Shown in pieces: positions 1 through 8,259 of a stretch of 64,000 nucleotides of DNA. The position numbers were made by a program, and so were the translations under genes. Positions within the stretch are counted from its first letter, which is position 1; every line of letters begins with the position of its first letter. Source of the DNA: Cohnella sp. OV330 (GTDB taxonomy: Bacteria; Bacillota; Bacilli; Paenibacillales; Paenibacillaceae); NCBI RefSeq assembly GCF_900112065.1, contig NZ_FOKE01000001.1:574828-638827 (forward strand), read 5' to 3'. Under the pieces are notes generated by a model, which made no database searches, had not been told where the DNA came from, and saw only the letters and a list, made by a program, of their open reading frames with translations.

Positions 1-949
1 TGGTGAAGTCCAGGTACGCGCCGCCGTGCGGCGTGCCGCGTCCCGCCTCGACCTCGCGGAAGATCGCGAGCGTCGTCTGGTCGCGCGCCGCGGTGTACTT
101 GCCGCCGACTTCGCCGTTGTACTTGTTCATGAATTCCTCGTGATTGCCGTTCAGCAGCCGCCCGCCCAGCTTGTAGCGGAACGGGTCCCACATAATCGGG
201 TCGATGCCGACGAGCGGCGGGAACAGGTGGGCGATCGGGAAAAACTGCACCATTTCCATATCCCGCAGCTCAGCGCCCGCCTCCGCCGCCAGCACGTAGC
301 CGTCGCCGGTCATGTTCGTCGAGGCGCTATTGCGCTCGTACACCTCGGTCAGCCCGCCGGTCGCCAGAATGACCGAGCCCGCCGAGATGCCGACGGGGCG
401 CATGCCCTCCATCTCGAACCCGACGGCGCCGACCGCCTTGCCGTCCTCGACGACGATTTTCGTGATCATCACGTTTTTGAGCCGGCGGATCTTCTCGTCC
501 TTCCAGATCGCCCGCTTCAAGCCGTTCGACGTCGCGCCGCCCGTATTCAAAATATCCACGTACACGCAGCGAGCCCGCGAGTGTCCGGGCGCGAACGCCT
601 GCGAACGCTTGCCGTCCGGCGTCCGGGCCCATTTCACGCCGTAGTCTTCGGCCTCCAGGATGACCTCCGCGCCGCGATCGACGATCGCGCGCACGATCTC
701 CGGGTCGGCCAGCCCGCGGCTGCCCTTCATCGTATCTTCGAAGTGGGTGTCCGCGTCGTCTTCCTCGGCTTCGCCGAGCGCCACCGCGACCGTCATCTGG
801 GCGAGAATCGTAGCGCCGCCGCGGCCGATCAGGCTCTTGTCCGTCAGGATGACGTCGGCGCCTTCGTCCGCCGCGGCTCTGGCGGCCATCATGCCCGCCG
901 CGCCCGAACCGACGATCAATACATCGGTTTGCAGTAGAATCGCATCCAC
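1..949 (-). CDS. FAD-dependent oxidoreductase, fumarate reductase/succinate dehydrogenase flavoprotein type (partial)
   Basis: About 316 residues are present; the 3' end lies beyond the window start. Start is a GTG at 949 preceded by GAGAGGAG eight bases upstream. The N-terminus has the FAD-binding Rossmann motif GSGAAGMMAARAA (residues ~15-27). A GRGGAT segment follows, and a second dinucleotide-fold stretch SVILATGG sits near residue 200, as in the SdhA/FrdA/AprA flavoprotein family. The segment TNMTGDGYVLAAEAGAEL is also typical of that family. It is the last gene of a block with pxpA 36 bp upstream, UbiD and an ABC importer. I infer that it oxidises or reduces an intermediate of the same pathway; the substrate is unknown. 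No iron-sulfur or membrane-anchor partner is visible here, so it is probably not respiratory SdhA. Confidence 0.85.
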   Translation of the reverse strand, partial: MDAILLQTDVLIVGSGAAGMMAARAAADEGADVILTDKSLIGRGGATILAQMTVAVALGEAEEDDADTHFEDTMKGSRGLADPEIVRAIVDRGAEVILEAEDYGVKWARTPDGKRSQAFAPGHSRARCVYVDILNTGGATSNGLKRAIWKDEKIRRLKNVMITKIVVEDGKAVGAVGFEMEGMRPVGISAGSVILATGGLTEVYERNSASTNMTGDGYVLAAEAGAELRDMEMVQFFPIAHLFPPLVGIDPIMWDPFRYKLGGRLLNGNHEEFMNKYNGEVGGKYTAARDQTTLAIFREVEAGRGTPHGGAYLDFT

Positions 950-985
950 GCGCGCCGCTCCTCTCTATCGTTCGTTTCGTTTATA

Positions 986-1747
986 TTAGCCGCCGAACGC
1001 CCGCACTTCGATGCCGGATTCGGACAGCTTGCTTCTGATTCTGCTGGCGAACTCGACGGCGCGGACGCCGTCGCCGTGCACGCATATCGTATCCGCACGG
1101 ATGTCGACGTCGACCTGCTGCTGGGTCAGCACCTTGCCCTCGGCGACCATTCGCACCACCTGCGCGAGCGAGCGGTCCTCGTCCGTGATGACCGAGTCGG
1201 GCAGCCTTCTGGACGTGAGCGAGCCGTCGGACTGGTAGGTCCGGTCGGAGAACACTTCGCTCGCCGTGCGTAGTCCGATGCGCTCGCCCGCCGCGATCAG
1301 CTCGCTGCCGGCCAAGCCGAACAGGATGAGCGACGGGTCGACCCGATAGACCGCTTCGGCGATCGCGTTCGCGAGCCCGGCATTGCGCGCTGCCATATTA
1401 TAGAGGGAGCCATGCGCCTTCACGTGCTGCAGCCGCGCGCCCTCCGCCTGCACGAAGCCCCACAGCGCGCCTAGCTGGTAGACGACCAGGTCGTAAGCTT
1501 CCTCGGGACTGATGTCCATGTCCCTGCGGCCGAAGCCGATCAGGTCCTGCAGCCCCGGATGCGCGCCGAGCGCGACGCCGTTGTCCAGCGCGAGCCGGAC
1601 CGTCCGGCGCATCGTCGCCGGGTCGCCGGCATGGAACCCGCAGGCGATGTTGGCCGACGTCACGTACTTCAAAATCTCTTCGTCCCGCCCCAGCTTGTAG
1701 GCGCCGAAGCTCTCTCCCAGATCGCAATTCAAATCCACCGTTTTCAT
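986..1747 (-). CDS. pxpA: 5-oxoprolinase subunit A (LamB/YcsF family)
   Basis: 253 residues, the usual family length. The start at 1747 is chosen because GGAAGGA lies just upstream and the protein then begins [15 protein letters not shown], the family signature; the longer reading frame adds 63 low-complexity residues. Further conserved blocks are [22 protein letters not shown] and [10 protein letters not shown]. PxpA acts with PxpB and PxpC to open the lactam ring of 5-oxoproline with ATP. Here pxpB-pxpC lie about 5.5 kb upstream on the same strand, separated from pxpA by the ABC importer and ubiD. In B. subtilis ycsF is near kipI-kipA-kipR, so the split arrangement with a decarboxylase in between is unusual. 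The substrate may be a related lactam rather than 5-oxoproline; that is inference. Confidence 0.93.
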   Translation of the reverse strand: MKTVDLNCDLGESFGAYKLGRDEEILKYVTSANIACGFHAGDPATMRRTVRLALDNGVALGAHPGLQDLIGFGRRDMDISPEEAYDLVVYQLGALWGFVQAEGARLQHVKAHGSLYNMAARNAGLANAIAEAVYRVDPSLILFGLAGSELIAAGERIGLRTASEVFSDRTYQSDGSLTSRRLPDSVITDEDRSLAQVVRMVAEGKVLTQQQVDVDIRADTICVHGDGVRAVEFASRIRSKLSESGIEVRAFGG

Positions 1748-1980
1748 CGCAGGCGTTCCTTCCTTTCGCTGCGTCCCGGCAGTCGGCGCTTCGCGCATGC
1801 CGGACCTCCCGGGACGGATATGAATGCCGCCCGTCCGCGGCCCCTCGTCCGCGCGCGAGACCGATCTGTCGCGCGCAGACGAAGAGCCGCCGTACGGCGG
1901 CCGCGCCCCAAGACTGCGAGAGCCGGAGCGCGGCACCGACGGCGCTGCTTCAAATTGCTTTATACTGCTTCAGGCTATGA
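1748..1980. other. Intergenic gap ubiD-pxpA
   Basis: 233 bp between co-directional genes. It is GC-rich and holds short inverted stretches, for example the palindromic GCCGCCGTACGGCGGC near 1889-1904 and a loose pair CGTCCGCGCGCGAG / CTGTCGCGCGCAGACG. There is no T-run typical of a terminator and no convincing promoter. Confidence 0.4.
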
Positions 1981-3405
1981 TTAGAGCCACTTGCCCAGCC
2001 CGTCCGTACCCGGCTCGGACAGCGCGTCCAGGTCGGCCAGCTCGATATGTTCGCGCGGCACGACGGCGCGCTTCGGGAATACGATCGGCGGCGCCGGCTT
2101 CGTCGCGTCGACGATCGCGGCTGCGGACATGCGCGGCATGTTCTTGCCTTCCTTGCTGTATTCCCAGTTGGTCGGCAGCAAGCCGCCCGGTCCGTTCCAC
2201 TTGGGAATGACCAGCAGATCCCGCTCCGCGTCGAAGCGGGTGCCGATCGCCCACGCCACTTCCTCGCCGTTGAAGACGTCGATGTCGTCGTCCACGACGA
2301 CGATGTGCCGCAGATTTTCCTGCTCGGTGTTCAACGCGGCGAACGCCGCCTTTTTCACGTCGGCCTCCCGCTCCTTGTGGAGCGAGATGTAGCAGTGCAT
2401 CCGGGCGTAAAACGGCACGTGCACGGTTTTCAGGCTCGGCACGACCTCCTTGACGGTCTGGTAGATGCTGCCCGAACGCGGCACGCCGCCGACGACCAGA
2501 TGCTCCCGGCTCGACGCGACGATATCCTGGAAGATCGCGTCATTGCGGTGCGTGATCCGCTTGATGCGGATCGTCGGCACCGAGCCGCCGCCGAGATAGT
2601 GACCCGGCCACTCGCCGAACGGTCCTTCCGGATGGTCCTCGTCCGGCAAAATCTCGCCTTCGAGGATGATCTCCGCATGCGCGGGGACGAGCAGGTCGGA
2701 CGTCTCAGCCTGGACGAGCTCCAGCGCCTCGCCCATCAGCGCGCCGGCCGCCTCGTACTCGCCGCCGATGCCCTGCACCCGCGACACCGAGCCCATGACG
2801 AAGCCCGGATGATGGCCGAGCGCGATCGCGATCGGCGCGGGCTTGCCCATCTTCTTGTACTTCTTGTAGATCAGGCCGCCGTGATGCGCGCCGAGGAACC
2901 AGACGCCCATGTCGGTCGCGTTAAAAATCTGATGCCGGTAGATACCCGCATTGATCAGGCCGGATTCGGGATCGCGGATGATCATCACGCCGGCCGACAG
3001 ATACGGACCGCCGTCCATCTCGTTGTGAACGGGAATCGGCAGCTTGCCCAGGTCGACGTCCTGCTCCGCGATGACGTTCTCCTTGACCTTCGCCTGCGAG
3101 CGCTCGACGACGACCGGCTCGATCGGCTTTTGCAGCTTCTCCCCGTACACCCGGGGAATGTCCTGCACCTCGCAGCCCAAGTACAGGGCGATGCGCTCGT
3201 ATTCCGTGAGCAGGTTGGAGACGCAGGCAAAGTCCGCGCCTTTTACCCGGTTAAAGAGAAGCGCCGGATACTCGCCCTTCTCCGCGAGCGCCGCGGCATA
3301 GCCGGTGATCCCGAAGCGGGGATCGACCTCCTTGTCCACGAGCCGCACGCTGCGCTTGTCGAATTCCGCCAGTTGGCGGAGGTACGTCCTCAGATCCTGG
3401 GCCAT
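1981..3405 (-). CDS. UbiD-family (prenyl-FMN) decarboxylase
   Basis: 474 residues, close to the E. coli UbiD length. The signature EGPFGEWPGHYLGGG carries the two catalytic-type glutamates of the family, and INAGIYRHQIF carries the conserved arginine that contacts prenyl-FMN. A C-terminal stretch VDDDIDVFNGEEVAWAIGTR matches the family's terminal domain. Enzymes of this family reversibly decarboxylate aromatic, heteroaromatic or acrylic acids and need prenyl-FMN made by UbiX; no ubiX is in the window. It starts 18 bp after the binding-protein gene of the ABC importer and is followed by pxpA and a flavoprotein. That context suggests catabolism of an imported acid whose later product is a lactam opened by PxpABC. 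It is not obviously part of menaquinone synthesis, since no men genes are nearby. Confidence 0.9.
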   Translation of the reverse strand: MAQDLRTYLRQLAEFDKRSVRLVDKEVDPRFGITGYAAALAEKGEYPALLFNRVKGADFACVSNLLTEYERIALYLGCEVQDIPRVYGEKLQKPIEPVVVERSQAKVKENVIAEQDVDLGKLPIPVHNEMDGGPYLSAGVMIIRDPESGLINAGIYRHQIFNATDMGVWFLGAHHGGLIYKKYKKMGKPAPIAIALGHHPGFVMGSVSRVQGIGGEYEAAGALMGEALELVQAETSDLLVPAHAEIILEGEILPDEDHPEGPFGEWPGHYLGGGSVPTIRIKRITHRNDAIFQDIVASSREHLVVGGVPRSGSIYQTVKEVVPSLKTVHVPFYARMHCYISLHKEREADVKKAAFAALNTEQENLRHIVVVDDDIDVFNGEEVAWAIGTRFDAERDLLVIPKWNGPGGLLPTNWEYSKEGKNMPRMSAAAIVDATKPAPPIVFPKRAVVPREHIELADLDALSEPGTDGLGKWL

Positions 3406-3423
3406 GCTGCCATCTCCTGTTCG

Positions 3424-4494
3424 TTAGGGAAGTAAAGACAGATCCACTGCGTCGGCGAACGGAATTTCCTTTTTCAAAATGCCTTGGTCAAGCTGCGTCT
3501 TCTGGACGTATTCCGCGCCGCCTTCGGTCACCTTCAGCCCTTCCGGCACCTTGGTCAGCTGGGTGGCGACGGCTTTCTTCAGCACGTCGGCCGGCACCTT
3601 GTCGAACAGCTTCTGAACGGCCGCGACCGCGCTGTCCGGATCTTGCTGCGCACGCGCGTTGACTTCGGTCGTTACCTGCAGGAATTGCTTCATCAGATCC
3701 TGGTTCTTGGCGACCCAGTCCGTCTTCGCCATGATGACGATGCCCGCGAACTCGAACGGCGGATCGTACAGCACGCGGTAGTTGCCCGTCGCGACCATTT
3801 GCGACAGCGTCGGCTCCGACACCATGCCGCCGGCCGCTTGGCCGCTCTCGATCGCGGCCAGCATCGTGGCGCCGCTGCCGCCGTTGATGAGCTTTACGTC
3901 CTTTTCCGGATCGAGTCCGGCTTCCTTCAAGCCTTCGCGCAGCCCCGTATCCGACAGGCTGCCGACCTTCGTCACGGCCAGCGTCTTGCCCTTGAGCTCG
4001 GCCAGAGACTGGTACGCAGCGTCTTTCTTCACGACGAGCGAATAGCCGACGCCGTTGAAGATCTCGGCATACGCCTTGACGCCGAGTCCGTTCTGGATCT
4101 GGCGCAGCACGTGCTCGTAGGAACCGAGCACGACGTCGAGACTGCCGCCGACGAGCGCCTGCACCATGTCGGAGCCGGCGGTGAAGTCCTTCTCGTCGAT
4201 CTCGATGCCGGCCTTTTCGTACGAGCCGTCGTTGATCCCGACCTGGGCGACGAGCGGCGTCATGCCGCCGCCGACGAGGCCGAGGCGGATCTTGCCTCCT
4301 GCCGGCGTCGCGGGTGACGCTTCGCCGCTGCCCGAGGCGGACGGCGAAGCCGAAGCCGTAGCGCCGGCATCGGAGCTTGCGCTCGAGCTGGCGCTTGCGC
4401 TGGAGTTAGAATTGGAGTTGGAATTGCCGCACGCGGACAAGACGACCAGCATAATCGACAGCAGCAGCAGCGCGAATGATTTTTTCTTTTTCAC
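3424..4494 (-). CDS. ABC transporter substrate-binding lipoprotein, NitT/TauT (SsuA-like) type
   Basis: 356 residues. The N-terminus is a lipoprotein signal, with MKKKKSF, a hydrophobic run and a lipobox ending VLSAC, followed by a Ser/Asn/Ala-rich linker of about 50 residues. The mature part starts KIRLGLVGGG and has VQALVGGSLDVVLGSYEH and LKGKTLAVTKVGSLSDT, typical of SsuA/TauA/NMT1-like periplasmic-binding folds that capture small organic acids. It belongs with the permease and ATPase upstream. The ligand cannot be read from the sequence. The neighbours (UbiD, 5-oxoprolinase) suggest an aromatic or heterocyclic carboxylate; that is inference. Confidence 0.9.
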   Translation of the reverse strand: MKKKKSFALLLLSIMLVVLSACGNSNSNSNSSASASSSASSDAGATASASPSASGSGEASPATPAGGKIRLGLVGGGMTPLVAQVGINDGSYEKAGIEIDEKDFTAGSDMVQALVGGSLDVVLGSYEHVLRQIQNGLGVKAYAEIFNGVGYSLVVKKDAAYQSLAELKGKTLAVTKVGSLSDTGLREGLKEAGLDPEKDVKLINGGSGATMLAAIESGQAAGGMVSEPTLSQMVATGNYRVLYDPPFEFAGIVIMAKTDWVAKNQDLMKQFLQVTTEVNARAQQDPDSAVAAVQKLFDKVPADVLKKAVATQLTKVPEGLKVTEGGAEYVQKTQLDQGILKKEIPFADAVDLSLLP

Positions 4495-4615
4495 GGAATA
4501 GCCCTCCTCTGGAATATCGAGCTTGTGCCCGGATATATATCAAGCCGCTCCGTTTGTCGGGTCCAGCGTAATGTAGATTCTCGATCGTGCGAGATTCCGC
4601 AGCGTCGAACGCCGC
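4495..4615. other. Gap between permease and binding-protein genes
   Basis: 121 bp inside the importer operon. No stem-loop followed by a T-run was found, so read-through is likely. Confidence 0.35.
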
Positions 4616-5413
4616 TTAGCGATGCCGGAGCAGGACGCGCTCCAGCAGCAGCACGCACTGCTCGAGGACGACCGCGATCAGCATGATCAGTACGAGTCCG
4701 GTAAAAATGCCCGTCGTATCCAGCATGTTCGAGGAGTACGTGATGTAGTAGCCGAGTCCCCGGTTGGAGCCGACCAGCTCCGCGATGACCGAGCCGATGA
4801 GCGCCATGCCGATATTGAGCCGGATGCTGGTCAGGATCCAGACGGTAATCGACGGAAGCACGACCCAGCGCAGCTTGTGCGACCATTTCGCCTTGTAGGT
4901 GCTCATCATATCCATGAGGTCTTTGTCGATGTTGCGCATGCCTTCGAACGCGTTGTAGAACGCCACGAAGATGACCATTGCCGTGACCATCAGGATCTTG
5001 GAGGAGAGCCCGATGCCGAACCATACGATGAACAGCGGCGCCAGCGATACGCGGGGCAGGCTGTAGAGCGCCATCATGTACGGATAGATCCATCGCTCGA
5101 AAATGCCGCTGAACGCGAGCCCGATGCCAAGCAGCGTGCCGCCGACCATCCCGATCGCGAGCCCCGCGATCGCCTCCTGCAGCGTCGCGCTCATGTGGTA
5201 CCACAGATCCCCATCCCCGAGCATCTCGACGATGCGGCCAGCGATGAGGGAAGGCTTGCTCAACCAAAAGGCGTTGAACGCGCGGCCGGACAGCAGCTCC
5301 CATGCGCCGATCAGCAGCACGAACACGACGATGCGGCCGGCCCATACGGACGTCTTGGAATACTCGCGTTCGCGAAAGCCCGAGCGGGTCGCGCTTTTCG
5401 ATGTTGCAGCCAT
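4616..5413 (-). CDS. ABC transporter permease, SsuC/TauC-like
   Basis: 265 residues with about six predicted membrane segments: VWAGRIVVFVLLIGAW, LAIGMVGGTLLGIGLAFS, KILMVTAMVIFVAFYNAF and others. The cytoplasmic coupling loop of BPD permeases is seen around WSHKLRWVVLPSITVWILTSIRL. It forms the membrane channel of the importer. Its ATG overlaps the TGA of the ATPase gene by one base (ATGA at 5413), which implies translational coupling. Confidence 0.93.
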   Translation of the reverse strand: MAATSKSATRSGFREREYSKTSVWAGRIVVFVLLIGAWELLSGRAFNAFWLSKPSLIAGRIVEMLGDGDLWYHMSATLQEAIAGLAIGMVGGTLLGIGLAFSGIFERWIYPYMMALYSLPRVSLAPLFIVWFGIGLSSKILMVTAMVIFVAFYNAFEGMRNIDKDLMDMMSTYKAKWSHKLRWVVLPSITVWILTSIRLNIGMALIGSVIAELVGSNRGLGYYITYSSNMLDTTGIFTGLVLIMLIAVVLEQCVLLLERVLLRHR

Positions 5414-6204
5414 CAGCCGATCCCTCCCGTGCCGCCGCCGGACATTTGCGTCCAGATTTCTCTCTGCAATTCTTTGAAGACCGGATCGAACCGGATGTCG
5501 TAAAAAGGCCGGGGCCGCGCGAGCCGGATATCGAACTCTGCCTTGATCCTGCCGGGGCGGTCCGTCATGACGATGACCCGGTCCGACAGCGCGATCGCTT
5601 CTTCGATGTCGTGCGTGATGAACAATACGCTTTTGCCGACCGACTCCCAGATGTGCAGGAATTGCTCGCCGATCTTGACGCGGGTCTGGGCGTCCAGCGG
5701 GCCGAACGGTTCGTCCATCAGATAGATATCCGGGTCGTAGGCGAAGGTGCGCGCGAGCGCGACCCGCTTGCGCATGCCGCCGGACAGCTGCTTCGGATAG
5801 AAGTTCGCGAAGCCTTCGAGCCCGACCATTTTCAGCAGCCTTGTGGCTTCCGCGACCTGCTCCTTGTCGGGCAGCCCCTTGATCGCCAGCGGCAGCCGGA
5901 CATTGTGTAGCACCGTCTTCCAGGGGAGCAGCGCGTCGTTCTGAAACACCATGCCGACCCCGTCGGGTACGTCGTCGATCGGCCGGCCGTCGATATAGGC
6001 GGCTCCCGCCGCCGGCTGCAGTAGACCTGCCGCGACCTTCAGCAGCGTCGATTTCCCGCAGCCGCTCGGGCCGACGACGGAGACGAACTCGCCGTCCTTC
6101 ACGTCCAGATTGACGCCGTGGAGCGCCACGGTCCGCTGTCCTTTCGAGTGATACTCCACCGCCAAATCCCGTATCGAGAGCTTCGGCTCCTTGTCGTTTG
6201 CCAT
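5413..6204 (-). CDS. ABC transporter ATP-binding protein, SsuB/TauB-like
   Basis: 263 residues. Walker A GPSGCGKST (about residues 45-53), Q-loop MVFQNDALLPW, signature LSGGMRKRVALART, Walker B IYLMDEPFGPLDA and the H-loop FITHDIEEA are all intact. It powers uptake through the adjacent permease and binding lipoprotein. The start at 6204 follows GGGAGGG, which lies in the last codons of pxpC, and the gene begins only 4 bp after the pxpC stop. Importer and 5-oxoprolinase genes are therefore one transcription unit. Confidence 0.95.
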   Translation of the reverse strand: MANDKEPKLSIRDLAVEYHSKGQRTVALHGVNLDVKDGEFVSVVGPSGCGKSTLLKVAAGLLQPAAGAAYIDGRPIDDVPDGVGMVFQNDALLPWKTVLHNVRLPLAIKGLPDKEQVAEATRLLKMVGLEGFANFYPKQLSGGMRKRVALARTFAYDPDIYLMDEPFGPLDAQTRVKIGEQFLHIWESVGKSVLFITHDIEEAIALSDRVIVMTDRPGRIKAEFDIRLARPRPFYDIRFDPVFKELQREIWTQMSGGGTGGIG

Positions 6205-6208
6205 CGGC

Positions 6209-7237
6209 TTACACCCTCCCGTTCCCGCTGGCCTGCATGCGTTCCAACCCGCTGCGCAGCGTTCGAATTCCGTTTTCCCGCGTTAAATACAGTCGCTGCG
6301 CCTCGCGCAAGGAGACGGTCCTGAACCGGACCGTGCCGCCCAGATTGGTCTGGGCCAGCAGCGGCCAGTCCACGGATGCGACCTGCGCGATCTTGGGATA
6401 GCCGCCCGTCGTCTGCCGGTCCGCCATGAGCACGATCGGCTGACCGTCGGGCGGCACCTGCACCGTCCCGAACGTCACCGCCGAGGAGATGAGCTCCCGT
6501 TTCTCTCTTAGCCGCAGGCCTTCTCCGTCTCTGGACAGCCGGTAGCCCATCCGGTCGGAATCGGTCCGCACTTTAAACGCTTCGGCGAAAAACCGCTCCG
6601 CGCTCTCCTCTTCGAACAGCGCCAGCTCCTGTCCCGCGACCGCCCGCACCTCCGGATTCGCCTCATAGGACGGCAGCAGGTCCGGCGCGACCGACCAGCG
6701 GCTGAACGCGACGCCGTCCGCCTGCGCTTCGTCCGCGAGCAGCGACGCCAGCGCCAGGCTGGCCGTCGCGGGCGCTCCGACCGGGAGCCGGTCGCCCTTG
6801 TGCAGCGCCCGTCCTTCCCAGCCGCCGATGCCCGCCCGAAGATAGGTGGAGCGGCTGTTCATTTTCACCGGCGCGTCCACGCCGCCCGCGACCGCGAGGT
6901 AAGCGCGGCATCCCTGCCGCGTCGGGCCGAACCGAAGGACGCTTCCTTCCGGCGCGACGACCGTTTTCCAAAGGGGCAATTCCCGGTCGTTCAGGCGAGG
7001 CGACAGGTCGCCGCCGCAGACGGAGATGAGCGCGGGCTCCGCAAAGTAGATCTCCGGCCCGAGCATCGTCATCTCGAGCCCCGCCGCGCTCTCGTCGTTG
7101 CCGACCAGCAGGTTAGCGATCCGCAGCGCGAAAGCGTCCATTGCGCCGCCGACGATGACGCCGAACTGCTGCGCGCCGTACCGGCCGAGATCCTGGACCG
7201 TCGTCAGCAGCCCGGGCTTTACGATAATCATGCTCAT
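6209..7237 (-). CDS. pxpC: 5-oxoprolinase subunit C (KipA / biotin-dependent carboxyltransferase-like)
   Basis: 342 residues from the ATG at 7237 (MSMIIVKPG), which overlaps the pxpB stop by 4 bp (ATGA). The reading frame could be extended upstream to 7711, but that would run through pxpB. Family motifs include LLTTVQDLGRYGAQQFGVIVGGAMD near the N-terminus (residues ~10-34), RAYLAVAGGVDAP, SDRMGYRLSRDG and ADRQTTGGYPKIAQVASVD. PxpC with PxpB forms the ATP-dependent part of bacterial 5-oxoprolinase; in B. subtilis the KipA homologue also counters KipI in sporulation kinase control. Confidence 0.94.
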   Translation of the reverse strand: MSMIIVKPGLLTTVQDLGRYGAQQFGVIVGGAMDAFALRIANLLVGNDESAAGLEMTMLGPEIYFAEPALISVCGGDLSPRLNDRELPLWKTVVAPEGSVLRFGPTRQGCRAYLAVAGGVDAPVKMNSRSTYLRAGIGGWEGRALHKGDRLPVGAPATASLALASLLADEAQADGVAFSRWSVAPDLLPSYEANPEVRAVAGQELALFEEESAERFFAEAFKVRTDSDRMGYRLSRDGEGLRLREKRELISSAVTFGTVQVPPDGQPIVLMADRQTTGGYPKIAQVASVDWPLLAQTNLGGTVRFRTVSLREAQRLYLTRENGIRTLRSGLERMQASGNGRV

Positions 7238-8019
7238 CGCAGCGCCGCCTCCCGACTGTCGAATTCTTCCCGGGAGATGGGCCGGAAGCGGACGATGTCC
7301 CCCGCCCGCAGGAGCGTCGGCGGCATGGCGTCCGGCAGGAACAGCGGCTCCGGCGTCTTGCCGATGAGCTGCCAGCCCCCCGGCGTCGCGATCGGATATA
7401 CGCCCGTCTGATCCCCCGCGATGCCGACGGTGCCCGCAGGGATCGAGATCCGCGGCGTCTGCCTGCGCGGCGTGGCGATGCGTTGCGGCAGCCCGCCGAG
7501 GTAGGCGAAGCCCGGCGCGAAGCCGAGCATGTACACGAGATAGTCGGCGGAGGCGTGAATCTCGATAACCTCTTGCTCCGACAATCCGTGCGCCGCCGCA
7601 ACCTCCGGCAGATCGGGGCCCAGCTCGCCGCCGTAGCAGACCGGAATCTCCGTCACTCTCGGCATGCTTTTCGCCGCGTCCTCCAGCTTCGCCAGCTGAT
7701 CGCCAAGCCATCCGGCGACAAGGGCGAGAGGATCGGCCAGCTCGGACGATTCGGTATGGCCCCCAAGTCCGCCAAGTCCCGCCAGCACCTCAAAAGGATC
7801 GAAGTATACCGTTACGGACAGGAAGGCGGGCACGTATTCGATCATGCCGGGGAAACGATGCCGCTCCAGATGCTCCGCCAGCTGCCTCACCCGGTCGTGC
7901 GTCTGACGGCAGATCGTCTCTCCGAGCTGCACCGTGACCGCCGAGTCGCCGAGCGGCAGCAATTTGGCCTCGACTGCGCCATATTTTTCGTAGTTGTCTG
8001 CCAACCCTTCCAATTTCAT
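7234..8019 (-). CDS. pxpB: 5-oxoprolinase subunit B (KipI family)
   Basis: About 261 residues. Family blocks: LLPLGDSAVTVQLGE at the N-terminus, VPAFLSVTVYFDP, ASADYLVYMLGFAPGFAYLGGL, IPAGTVGIAGDQTGVYPIATPGGWQLIGKTP and a C-terminal DIVRFRPISREEF. Three starts are adjacent (GTG 8025, ATG 8022, ATG 8019) after AAGGTGA; 8019 gives the best, though short, spacing. It is the first gene of the block that runs leftwards from the palindromic region at 8053-8079. B. subtilis KipI binds the kinase KipI/KinA module; the enzymatic role as 5-oxoprolinase is the better general assignment. Confidence 0.93.
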   Translation of the reverse strand: MKLEGLADNYEKYGAVEAKLLPLGDSAVTVQLGETICRQTHDRVRQLAEHLERHRFPGMIEYVPAFLSVTVYFDPFEVLAGLGGLGGHTESSELADPLALVAGWLGDQLAKLEDAAKSMPRVTEIPVCYGGELGPDLPEVAAAHGLSEQEVIEIHASADYLVYMLGFAPGFAYLGGLPQRIATPRRQTPRISIPAGTVGIAGDQTGVYPIATPGGWQLIGKTPEPLFLPDAMPPTLLRAGDIVRFRPISREEFDSREAALR

Positions 8020-8052
8020 CATCACCTTGTATAATGAATCCTATGTTATGTG

Positions 8053-8086
8053 AATCCCGAATTTCGGGATTATAATCCCAAATTTC
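8053..8086. promoter_or_regulatory. Nested palindromes in pxpB/IclR divergent region, candidate IclR operator
   Basis: 8053-8071 is a perfect inverted repeat AATCCCGAA-T-TTCGGGATT. It overlaps a second perfect palindrome GGGATTATAATCCC at 8066-8079, and a further half-site AATCCCAAATTT follows at 8074-8085. The second palindrome contains TATAAT on both strands. Repeated half-sites over a promoter between an IclR gene and its likely target are what an IclR repressor/activator would use. Binding itself is inference. Confidence 0.7.
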
Positions 8087-8259
8087 AAATCTATATAATA
8101 CGATCATTATAGTAGGTAATGAGAAAATAGCAAGTAGCAATTCCGATCTTGGCGTCGGACGACAACAATCGCATATCCAAGCGCTGGCCGTTCAGGGTAT
8201 ACTTACCGAAGAAAACAGGCAGGACGGGCGCGAATCGGAGCGGTATTCAGGAGGAAGTC

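Noticed and set aside
1860-1905. Terminator or REP element between ubiD and pxpA
   Set aside because: Inverted stretches are short or imperfect and no T-run follows.
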